DNA of 64,000 nucleotides. Origin: Paenibacillus planticolens. GTDB taxonomy: Bacteria; Bacillota; Bacilli; Paenibacillales; NBRC-103111. This document shows positions 56,633 to 63,326 of the stretch, one piece after another. A model generated the notes under the pieces. The model worked only from the letters and a program-made list of their open reading frames with translations, was not told the origin of the DNA and ran no database searches. The stretch covers positions 248,001 to 312,000 of the forward strand of contig NZ_WHNZ01000015.1 in the NCBI RefSeq assembly GCF_013141725.1, written 5' to 3'. How positions within the stretch are numbered: the stretch's first letter is position 1; each line of letters starts with the position of its first letter. The position numbers were made by a program, and so were the translations under genes.

Positions 56633-57577
56633 ATGGGTGGAGAAAAACTGGATAAAATCATTGATGCAGCCAGAATGTACTATCAGTTGGATTATAGCCA
56701 ACAGGACATTGCCAAGCATCTAGGGGTATCTCGCCCCACAGTCTCGAGGTTTTTGCAGCAAGCAAAAGCGGATGGCATTGTCCAAATCAAGATTATGGAC
56801 CCCACGGAAAACAATGAGAATCTAGCATCTCAATTAGAAGAACAATTTAAGCTGCAGAAGGTCATTGTTGTGTCGGTTCCTCAGTACGAGGAGTCCATCG
56901 TCAAGAAATATTTGGGCGAGGCTGCGGCGGAATTTTTGTATGAAGTCGTGAAAGACGGAGATACCATTGCGACTTCTTGGGGAACAACACTATATGAAGT
57001 AGCCGTTAGACTGCAGAACAAGCATGTGAAAGATGTGGCTGTTGTTCAGCTGAACGGCGGTGTCAGCTATTCGGAGTATAATACGTACGCTTCAGAGATT
57101 ATTCATCTTTTCGGCGGGGCGTATAACACAAATCCACATCTCTTGCCGCTGCCGGCTATAGTCGATCATACCGTTGTTAAGCAGGCTATAGAGGCTGACC
57201 GGCATATTCGTAAAATTCTTGATATGGGCAAGCGAGCCAATATTGCGGTGTTCACGGTGGGGGTTCCCACGGAAGACTCTGTTTTGATGAAAGCTAATTA
57301 TTTCTCCACTTCGGATTTGGAAGTTATTCATGAGAAGGGCGTTGGAGATATATGTTCCAGATTCATTGATCTGGAGGGCGGAATTTGCAGCGAAGAGTTG
57401 GACCGCCGCACGATCGGCATCGATTTGGTTGAGTTGAGAAAGAAGGAAAGGTCAGTCCTCGTCGCCGGTGGCGTGAAGAAAGTGGATGCGATTTACGGCG
57501 CTATTCGTGGGAAATATACCAATACGCTGATTACCGATCAATTTACGGCCAAGTACTTGCTTGAATATAAGGCCTGA
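56633..57577 (+). CDS. deoR: DeoR (SorC family) deoxyribonucleoside regulator, lacking the Schiff-base lysine
   Basis: 314 residues, ATG at 56633 behind GGCGGAG. N-terminal helix-turn-helix (about residues 18-45, YSQQDIAKHLGVSRPTVSR) and a SorC-type sugar-phosphate-binding domain (about 60-314). Long stretches match Bacillus subtilis DeoR as I remember it: VKDGDTIATSWGTTLYE, NTYASEIIHLF, LPLPAIVDHTV, GKRANIAVFTVG, GDICSRF, KERSVLVAGG. Numbering is collinear, so residue 141 aligns with Lys141 of B. subtilis DeoR, which forms a Schiff base with deoxyribose-5-phosphate. Here it is Asn141 (in VVQLNGG). So effector binding may be non-covalent or the effector different. It is the first gene of the microcompartment operon, 14 bases from pduL, and presumably controls it. 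Confidence 0.92.
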   Translation: MGGEKLDKIIDAARMYYQLDYSQQDIAKHLGVSRPTVSRFLQQAKADGIVQIKIMDPTENNENLASQLEEQFKLQKVIVVSVPQYEESIVKKYLGEAAAEFLYEVVKDGDTIATSWGTTLYEVAVRLQNKHVKDVAVVQLNGGVSYSEYNTYASEIIHLFGGAYNTNPHLLPLPAIVDHTVVKQAIEADRHIRKILDMGKRANIAVFTVGVPTEDSVLMKANYFSTSDLEVIHEKGVGDICSRFIDLEGGICSEELDRRTIGIDLVELRKKERSVLVAGGVKKVDAIYGAIRGKYTNTLITDQFTAKYLLEYKA

Positions 57578-57591
57578 TTGGAGAAAGTATC

Positions 57592-58230
57592 ATGACGGAA
57601 GAAGAATTGGCCGAGATGATCGGTCAGATGGTGAAAGATACCTTGGAACAAATGAATTCGCAACCCCGTATTCCTATCGGTGTATCCAATCGGCATATTC
57701 ACTTATCGCCGGAAGCCGTCGAGCGGCTGTTCGGTTCCAAGGATGCATTGACGCAAATGAAAGAATTGTCTCAACCTGGACAATTCGCATGCAACGAAAC
57801 GGTCACATTAATAGGACCGAAAGGTACGATTGAACGCGTTCGCATTCTTGGTCCGGCACGGGGTGAAACCCAGGTCGAAATCTCGCTGTTTGATGGCTTC
57901 ACCTTGGGAGTAAACCCGCCGATTCGCGATTCGGGGGATATCGAGGGTACGCCCGGCATCGTCATTCAGGGACCCAGAGGACAGCTGACGATAAGCAAAG
58001 GAGTCATTGCCGCCGCTCGTCATATCCATATGCATACTTCCGATGCTGCTCTGTTCGGAGTGAGCAATGGAGATCGCGTCAAGATCCAGATTGAGGGTCC
58101 ACGCGGTATGATCTTGGACAATGTTCTGATCCGGGTATCCGAGAAATACCGTTTGGAAATGCATATCGATCTTGACGAGGCGAATGCGGGCCATATAAAA
58201 AATGGCCAAACCGGTATACTACTCAAGTAA
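57592..58230 (+). CDS. pduL: Microcompartment phosphotransacylase PduL
   Basis: 212 residues, ATG at 57592 with GGAGAAAG upstream. Residues 1-22 form an amphipathic helix (MTEEELAEMIGQMVKDTLEQ) followed by a linker, the usual encapsulation peptide. The catalytic domain has the PduL zinc histidines in VSNRHIHLSPEAVE (first barrel), AARHIHMHTSDA (second) and MHIDLDEANAG. It exchanges CoA and phosphate on acetyl or propionyl groups, recycling CoA inside the compartment and yielding acyl-phosphate for ATP. With acetaldehyde from DeoC as the likely substrate, acetyl-CoA to acetyl-phosphate is expected. Confidence 0.96.
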   Translation: MTEEELAEMIGQMVKDTLEQMNSQPRIPIGVSNRHIHLSPEAVERLFGSKDALTQMKELSQPGQFACNETVTLIGPKGTIERVRILGPARGETQVEISLFDGFTLGVNPPIRDSGDIEGTPGIVIQGPRGQLTISKGVIAAARHIHMHTSDAALFGVSNGDRVKIQIEGPRGMILDNVLIRVSEKYRLEMHIDLDEANAGHIKNGQTGILLK

Positions 58231-58249
58231 GTTGTGAAGGAGAGAAACC

Positions 58250-59005
58250 ATGAGCTTAGAGGAAACGGTTTCCAGAATCGTTCGCGAAGTCGTGACTGAG
58301 CTTCTTCTAAAGAAAGAAAAGCCTGCTGCTGCGGCCGTTCGCAATTCCGTTATGATCGTTGTCGCGGACGAACGCCATGCTGCGGAAGTGAAGCAGTTGA
58401 TCTCTGACATTTCGGCAAGCGCCCGGGTTATCGTTGCTTACTGCGGGGATGCGCCGCTACCCGTATATGAATCGGCACCCGATTCTAACTATGAGCAAAT
58501 TGTATTAACCGGAAGCGACAGATCGCGTTGGTCCGAAGCTGTCCAGCAAGCGGACATCGTGGTGCTTCCCGTCCTTTCGATCGGTACGCTCGTCAAAATT
58601 GCTTCATTAATCGATGATGAACCGTCGTCCGGCGTTATTGTGAATGCCCTGGTCAGCGGCAAAGAAGCTGTTGTATCCAGCAGTTACGTGCTCCCGACAG
58701 GGGGCGATAAACTGTCTGTTCCACCAGCTATCCAAGACGCTGTTTCCGATCATTTGCAGCTCCTTAGCAAGTACGGGGTTCATGTTGTGTATATGAAGCA
58801 TTTGGCTGTCAAGGTGACGAAGCTCAGTCTAACGCCGCGCAGCGCCAAAAGGCCGCTCATTCATGCGAAGCATGTGAGAGACTGGGTAAATGAAGGTGAA
58901 ACGGAAATCTCCCTTTCTGCTAATGTGCTTATGACGCCGCTCGCGAAAGAAGAGGCGAAATTGCTCGGACTTACATGGCGTCAAAGTCAGGAGGGGAATA
59001 AATGA
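58250..59005 (+). CDS. Microcompartment-associated flavoprotein-like protein
   Basis: 251 residues, ATG at 58250 behind GGAGAGAAA. Residues 1-22 are a predicted amphipathic encapsulation helix (MSLEETVSRIVREVVTELLL), then an Ala-rich linker. The core has a Rossmann-like pattern (SVMIVVADE.., ARVIVAYCGD, QADIVVLPVLSIGTLVKIASLID, VIVNALVSGKEAVV), which resembles the flavoprotein/Dfp family placed in several BMC loci. I cannot see a decisive FMN or catalytic motif, so the flavin assignment is by resemblance. Its end overlaps the next gene by 4 bases. Role in the compartment unknown; redox cofactor handling is one option. Confidence 0.7.
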   Translation: MSLEETVSRIVREVVTELLLKKEKPAAAAVRNSVMIVVADERHAAEVKQLISDISASARVIVAYCGDAPLPVYESAPDSNYEQIVLTGSDRSRWSEAVQQADIVVLPVLSIGTLVKIASLIDDEPSSGVIVNALVSGKEAVVSSSYVLPTGGDKLSVPPAIQDAVSDHLQLLSKYGVHVVYMKHLAVKVTKLSLTPRSAKRPLIHAKHVRDWVNEGETEISLSANVLMTPLAKEEAKLLGLTWRQSQEGNK

Positions 59006-59304
59006 ACATTTGCCGGGTTATTGGCACGGTAGTTTCCACAACCAAAGATGAAAAACTTGTCGGCAAGAAGCTGTTGATTGTTGAGCCGGTCGATATGGTT
59101 ACGCAAGCGACGGATGGCAAGCCTTTTGTCGCTATCGATACTGTGCATGCGGGCAAAGGCGAAATTGTCATGACGGTAAGCGGAAGTTCGGCCAGACAAA
59201 CGAAAATTACGCAAGGCGTGCCGGTAGATGCTACGATCATCGCCATTGTCGATACCGTTGAGCTGCACGGCGAGATCACATTCAGTAAAAATGAAATGAG
59301 GTGA
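59002..59304 (+). CDS. BMC vertex (pentamer) protein, EutN/CcmL type, copy 1
   Basis: 100 residues, ATG at 59002 in a 4-base overlap with the previous gene. EutN/CcmL fold signatures: MNICRVIGTVVSTTKDEKL at the start, GKKLLIVEP, FVAIDTVHAGKGEIVMTVSGSSAR and VDATIIAIVDTVEL. Pentamers of this family close the vertices of the shell. It is one of three different pentamer genes in this operon. Confidence 0.95.
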   Translation: MNICRVIGTVVSTTKDEKLVGKKLLIVEPVDMVTQATDGKPFVAIDTVHAGKGEIVMTVSGSSARQTKITQGVPVDATIIAIVDTVELHGEITFSKNEMR

Positions 59305-59309
59305 ATGAA

Positions 59310-60731
59310 TTGAGTATTTCTGAAGCAGATATTAGGGCGATCATTGCGCAAGTTATCAGTAATCTGCAGAATGAAACGGCCGCTCCGGCTCCAGAAGCCG
59401 CTCATGCCGCTTATGAGCACGGAGTGTTCGCAACAGTCGATGAAGCAGTCGATGCTGCAAGCCTTGCGTTCAGGAAATTCGCCATGCTATCCCTTGCTCA
59501 GAGGGAAACCATTATCCGCAAAATGCGGGAAACCAGTCTTGCTCATGCAGCGGAATTGGCGGAGATGGCAGTCAAGGAAACCGGTCTCGGAAGAGTGCAA
59601 GATAAGCTTGCCAAAAACAAGCTTGCCGCGGAAAAGACGCCTGGCATCGAAGATTTATTTACACAATCATTCAGCGGTGACAATGGTTTGACCTTGCTCG
59701 AATGCTCGCCATTCGGCGTTATAGGCTCAATTACACCGACAACTAATCCTGCCGCGACGATTATTAACAATAGTATCTCGATGGTAACGGCAGGCAATGC
59801 AGTCGTGTACAACCCGCATCCAAGTGCCAAGAAAGTTTCCATCAAGGCCATGCAGCTGTTAAACCAAGCGATTGTTGACGCAGGCGGTCCGGAGAACATG
59901 CTCACCAGCGTTCTGCTGCCTACGCTCGATACGAGCGAACAATTGATGAAGCATCCGAACATTCAGGCGTTGGTCGTAACCGGCGGCGGAGCTGTCGTGA
60001 AAGCAGCGCTTACTTCTGGCAAGAAGGTGATCGCGGCGGGTCCGGGGAATCCCCCAGTTGTCGTCGACGAAAGCGCAGATTTAAGCCAAGCAGGCAGAGA
60101 TATCGTGCTGGGAGCCAGCTTCGATAATAATGTTCTATGTACAGCGGAGAAGGAAGTTTTCGTCGTTGAATCCGTGGCAAACGGTCTAAAAGCGGAGATG
60201 CTCAAGAACGGTGCCTATGAGTTAAAAGGATACCAGTTAACGAAGCTGCTCGACGTTATTTTGACGAAACATCCTGAAAAGGAGAAATATTTCCCCAACA
60301 AAGACTATGTAGGGAAAGACGCCAGCCACATTTTGCAAGCTATTGGTATTCAAGCAGATGCATCTATCAAACTCATTATCGCTGAGACACCGGAGAATCA
60401 TCCGCTTGTGTATACCGAAATGCTAATGCCGGTTCTGCCGATTGTACGTGTTCCCAATGTGGATACGGCGATACAATACGCTGTCAAAGCTGAAAAGGGA
60501 AATCGTCATACGGCGATCATGCATTCGCAGAATATCACGAATTTGTCGAAAATGGCGAAGGCGCTTCAGGCTACGATTTTTGTCAAAAACGGTCCGTCTT
60601 ATGCCGGTCTCGGCTTCGGCGGCGAAGGGTTTACGACATTAACGATCGCCGGTCCTACTGGCGAAGGATTAACCTCCGCACGCACGTTCACTAGAAAACG
60701 CAGATCTGTGCAAGTGGCTAAGGAGACATAG
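59310..60731 (+). CDS. Microcompartment CoA-acylating aldehyde dehydrogenase (PduP/EutE type)
   Basis: TTG at 59310 is favoured since GAGGTGA (59298-59304) sits 5 bases upstream; an in-frame GTG at 59301 overlaps that site. About 473 residues. Residues 1-20 (MSISEADIRAIIAQVISNLQ) are an encapsulation-type helix, followed by a Pro/Ala linker. The ALDH core shows CSPFGVIGSITPTTNPAAT, AGNAVVYNPHPSAKK, VTGGGAVVKAA, AGPGNPPVVVDE and the catalytic Cys277 in FDNNVLCTAEKE. It converts acetaldehyde, CoA and NAD+ to acetyl-CoA and NADH. In this locus the aldehyde is most likely the acetaldehyde released by DeoC. Confidence 0.95.
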   Translation: MSISEADIRAIIAQVISNLQNETAAPAPEAAHAAYEHGVFATVDEAVDAASLAFRKFAMLSLAQRETIIRKMRETSLAHAAELAEMAVKETGLGRVQDKLAKNKLAAEKTPGIEDLFTQSFSGDNGLTLLECSPFGVIGSITPTTNPAATIINNSISMVTAGNAVVYNPHPSAKKVSIKAMQLLNQAIVDAGGPENMLTSVLLPTLDTSEQLMKHPNIQALVVTGGGAVVKAALTSGKKVIAAGPGNPPVVVDESADLSQAGRDIVLGASFDNNVLCTAEKEVFVVESVANGLKAEMLKNGAYELKGYQLTKLLDVILTKHPEKEKYFPNKDYVGKDASHILQAIGIQADASIKLIIAETPENHPLVYTEMLMPVLPIVRVPNVDTAIQYAVKAEKGNRHTAIMHSQNITNLSKMAKALQATIFVKNGPSYAGLGFGGEGFTTLTIAGPTGEGLTSARTFTRKRRSVQVAKET

Positions 60732-60845
60732 AGGATGGCAAGAGCCGTAACATCTCGAAGAACTATCCAAAGTGCCGTAAGTGCCGTAAGTAATCCAGCA
60801 CAACCCATAAACCAACAAAACCAACATACAGGAGGAATAACGAAT

Positions 60846-61127
60846 ATGAAAGAAGCATTAGGCATGATCGAAACTAAAGGACTTGTAGGGGCAATTGAAG
60901 CTGCGGACGCTATGGTGAAAGCTGCAAACGTAACGCTGATCGGTAAAACACTTACAGGCGGAGGACTTGTTGCAGTTATGGTACGCGGCGACGTAGGAGC
61001 AGTTAAAGCAGCTACAGAAGCAGGCTCCGAAGCTGCACGCAGAGTAGGGGAAGTTGTTTCCGTACACGTAATTCCTAGACCGCACAACGATGTGGAAATC
61101 GTTCTGCCGCAATCCAAGTCGGAGTAG
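60846..61127 (+). CDS. BMC shell hexamer protein (BMC-H), copy 1
   Basis: ATG at 60846 has a perfect GGAGG 9-12 bases upstream, giving a 93-residue PduA-like protein: [35 protein letters not shown] and [12 protein letters not shown]. The pore segment reads LTGGGL where PduA has IGSGL, so the pore Ser is Gly. The frame is open back to ATG 60735, which also has an AAGGAG about 10 bases upstream. That start would add a 37-residue polar N-terminus ([10 protein letters not shown].., Gln/Asn-rich). I prefer the short form, but both may be made. Hexamers tile the shell facets and let substrates through. Confidence 0.93.
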   Translation: MKEALGMIETKGLVGAIEAADAMVKAANVTLIGKTLTGGGLVAVMVRGDVGAVKAATEAGSEAARRVGEVVSVHVIPRPHNDVEIVLPQSKSE

Positions 61128-61136
61128 TCGTAATCC

Positions 61137-61976
61137 ATGGATAGCGCCCTAGAGAAGCATATAAGACAAGTTGTGCAGCAGGTCCTATCCTCCCTTCAGC
61201 TGACAGATATCGAGGAGCAGCCGTCCATTGGACGCAGCAAGCCATTAATCGTTGCCAACTGGAAAATGAACATGACCTTGCAGGAAGCAAGAGAGTTTTT
61301 CAGTGGGCTGACAGATGCTCCTTACGAGCATTGTGAAGCTGTCATCTGTCCGCCTGCCCCGCTGCTTTATCCGCTTAAGGAGCTCATGCAGCAAGCCGGG
61401 ATTTCCTTAGGTGCACAAAATCTCCATGAGAAGCCCAAAGGGGCTCACACGGGAGAAGTGCATGGTGAATTGTTGTTCGAATTAGGCTGCAGTCATGTTA
61501 TCATAGGCCATTCCGAGCGCAGAGCAGCCGGAGAAACGGATGAGCAGGTAGCTGCGAAGGTGCATCAAGCCATTGGGAATTCCATGATTCCCATTGTGTG
61601 TGTTGGCGAAACGCAGCTCCAGCGCGAGCTTGGTCTGACAAAAGAAGTCATTCGCACGCAAGTTGAATCTGCGCTCGCCGGAGTGACGGAGGAGCGCAGT
61701 CCCTTCATCATTGCATATGAGCCTGTATGGGCGATTGGGACCGGTAAAACGGCTCAACCTTCGGATGCTCAGGACATTCATCGAGAAATCAGACAGATGC
61801 TTGCCGAGAAAAAAAGTATTGGTTTTGCAAACAGGGTTCCGATCTTGTACGGTGGTTCGGTAAGTGCGAGCAACATCCAGGAGCTTTGTGCCAGAGAAGA
61901 TATTGACGGGGCTCTCGTTGGAGGAGCCAGTCTGCAAGCACACTCTTTTGAAGCCATTCTGAAGGCGCTTAGGTAA
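61137..61976 (+). CDS. tpiA: Triosephosphate isomerase with N-terminal encapsulation-type extension
   Basis: 279 residues, about 30 longer than ordinary TIM. Residues 1-21 (MDSALEKHIRQVVQQVLSSL) form an amphipathic helix like those on PduL, the ALDH and DeoC in this operon, followed by a linker; the TIM barrel starts at about residue 36. Catalytic residues are intact: Lys43 in NWKMN, His125 in IGHSERR and Glu195 in AYEPVWAIGTGKTA, with the phosphate-binding YGGSV and GALVGGASL. It interconverts glyceraldehyde-3-phosphate and DHAP. The extension and position 9 bases after a BMC-H gene suggest that it is packaged and handles the glyceraldehyde-3-phosphate made by DeoC. It is presumably not the glycolytic housekeeping copy. 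Confidence 0.95.
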   Translation: MDSALEKHIRQVVQQVLSSLQLTDIEEQPSIGRSKPLIVANWKMNMTLQEAREFFSGLTDAPYEHCEAVICPPAPLLYPLKELMQQAGISLGAQNLHEKPKGAHTGEVHGELLFELGCSHVIIGHSERRAAGETDEQVAAKVHQAIGNSMIPIVCVGETQLQRELGLTKEVIRTQVESALAGVTEERSPFIIAYEPVWAIGTGKTAQPSDAQDIHREIRQMLAEKKSIGFANRVPILYGGSVSASNIQELCAREDIDGALVGGASLQAHSFEAILKALR

Positions 61977-61990
61977 GGAGTCGAACATAG

Positions 61991-62452
61991 ATGAAAACAG
62001 TCGCTATCGGTTGTGACCATGGTGGTTTGGAATTAAAGGAAGATATCAAAGCGTACCTGACAGAGCTCGGGTACCCGATCATAGATTTTGGCTGCTACGA
62101 TAAACAGGCGGTTGATTATCCGGATGTTGCCTTTCTCGTAGCGGAAGCTACGGCAACTAACGACAATTACGTTGGTATTATGATCGACGGAGTTGGGATC
62201 GGCAGTACGATGACCGCGAACAAAGTGCCTGGCATCCGCTGTGCGCTATGCTGGGATTTATCAACGGTTATCAACAGTCGTGATCACAATAATGCAAATA
62301 TGCTCGCTATCGGCGGTCAGTTTATCGGTAAAGGGCTGGCCAGACAGATGGTTAAAACATGGCTCGATACCCCGTTTTCAGGCGGAAGGCATGACAAACG
62401 GGTGACCAAAATCATGGAAGTCGAGAGTCGCTTCCTAAAAAGATTCAGGTAG
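61991..62452 (+). CDS. rpiB: RpiB/LacAB-family sugar-phosphate isomerase with Asp at the catalytic Cys position
   Basis: 153 residues, ATG at 61991 with AAGGAG about 11 bases upstream. Family features: GCDHGGLELK at the N-terminus, GVGIGSTMTANKVPGIRCAL, SRDHNNANMLAIGGQ and GGRHDKRV. The base that moves the proton in E. coli RpiB is Cys66 in ICGTGIG; here residue 66 is Asp (IDGVGIG) and the following Thr is Val. Mycobacterial RpiB uses a Glu elsewhere in the same loop, so an acid in this site can work. Ribose-5-phosphate to ribulose-5-phosphate is the default activity, but another sugar phosphate is possible. No encapsulation helix is seen. Confidence 0.9.
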   Translation: MKTVAIGCDHGGLELKEDIKAYLTELGYPIIDFGCYDKQAVDYPDVAFLVAEATATNDNYVGIMIDGVGIGSTMTANKVPGIRCALCWDLSTVINSRDHNNANMLAIGGQFIGKGLARQMVKTWLDTPFSGGRHDKRVTKIMEVESRFLKRFR

Positions 62453-62462
62453 GGGATTATCA

Positions 62463-62753
62463 ATGTTCTTGGGAAAAGTAATCGGTACCGTTGTTTGCAC
62501 GCAAAAAGATGAGAGTCTGACCGGACTCAAGCTGTTGATCGTCCAGCCTATGAAGGATGAGCATACGAAGACGGGAAAAGCAATGGTTGTTATCGATACC
62601 CATGGAGCAGCCGGTTATGATGATCTGGTTTATTTGGCAAAAAGCAGAGACTCATCCTTACCGCTTGGTTTGGATTTGGTCGCGACAGATGCAGGGATTA
62701 TGGGGATTGTTGAAAACTATAACGTGATTAAACATGGAGGTGCTCATTCATGA
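62463..62753 (+). CDS. BMC vertex (pentamer) protein, EutN/CcmL type, copy 2
   Basis: 96 residues, ATG at 62463 behind AGGGGAT. EutN/CcmL signatures [49 protein letters not shown] and [14 protein letters not shown]. Its TGA overlaps the ATG of the next hexamer gene by 4 bases, so the pair is translationally coupled. Differs from the other two pentamers mainly in the long loop before the last strand. Confidence 0.94.
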   Translation: MFLGKVIGTVVCTQKDESLTGLKLLIVQPMKDEHTKTGKAMVVIDTHGAAGYDDLVYLAKSRDSSLPLGLDLVATDAGIMGIVENYNVIKHGGAHS

Positions 62754-63028
62754 GTAGTGCATTGGGAATGATCGAAACAAAAGGTATCGTAGGTTCTATC
62801 GAAGCTTTGGATGCAATGGTTAAGGCGGCAAATGTATCGGTAGTGGGCAAAGTACTGGTTGGCGGCGGCATTGTCACTGTATTGGTAAGAGGAGACGTTG
62901 GAGCAGTTAAAGCGGCAACGGATGCAGGAGCAGAAGCGGCTCAACGCGTTGGGGAACTGCTTTCCGTTCATGTCATTCCAAGACCTCATAGCGATGTGGA
63001 GAAACTTTTACCGAAATCGGGCGAGTAA
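62750..63028 (+). CDS. BMC shell hexamer protein (BMC-H), copy 2
   Basis: 92 residues, ATG at 62750 with GGAGGTG 6-10 bases upstream. PduA-like throughout: [52 protein letters not shown]. The pore segment reads LVGGGI, again with Gly in place of the PduA Ser. It is a close paralogue of the protein at 60846, and the two may form mixed facets. Confidence 0.96.
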   Translation: MSSALGMIETKGIVGSIEALDAMVKAANVSVVGKVLVGGGIVTVLVRGDVGAVKAATDAGAEAAQRVGELLSVHVIPRPHSDVEKLLPKSGE

Positions 63029-63031
63029 TTC

Positions 63032-63298
63032 ATGAAAATGTGCAAAGTGCTCGGCAACATCGTCGCTACGATCAAAACAAAAAGTCATCACGGATTGAAA
63101 CTTATGGTTGTCCAATCCGTAGATGAAAGAGGTGAACCTTACTCTGATCCGTTTATCGCTGTGGATTGCGCGCAAGCCGGAGTTGGCGACATCGTTTTGG
63201 TCGTAGAGGAGGGCGGTTCCGCGCGCGAAGTCATGAAGCGGCCTGAAGGGGCTGTAGATGCGGTTATCGTAGGGATTATCGACGATCTAAATAAATAG
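63032..63298 (+). CDS. BMC vertex (pentamer) protein, EutN/CcmL type, copy 3
   Basis: 88 residues, the shortest of the three pentamers, starting 3 bases after the previous stop. Signatures [60 protein letters not shown] and [12 protein letters not shown]. Good match to the EutN/CcmL family. Confidence 0.94.
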   Translation: MKMCKVLGNIVATIKTKSHHGLKLMVVQSVDERGEPYSDPFIAVDCAQAGVGDIVLVVEEGGSAREVMKRPEGAVDAVIVGIIDDLNK

Positions 63299-63326
63299 AG
63301 AAAAAATGAAGCGGAGGAGAACGATT

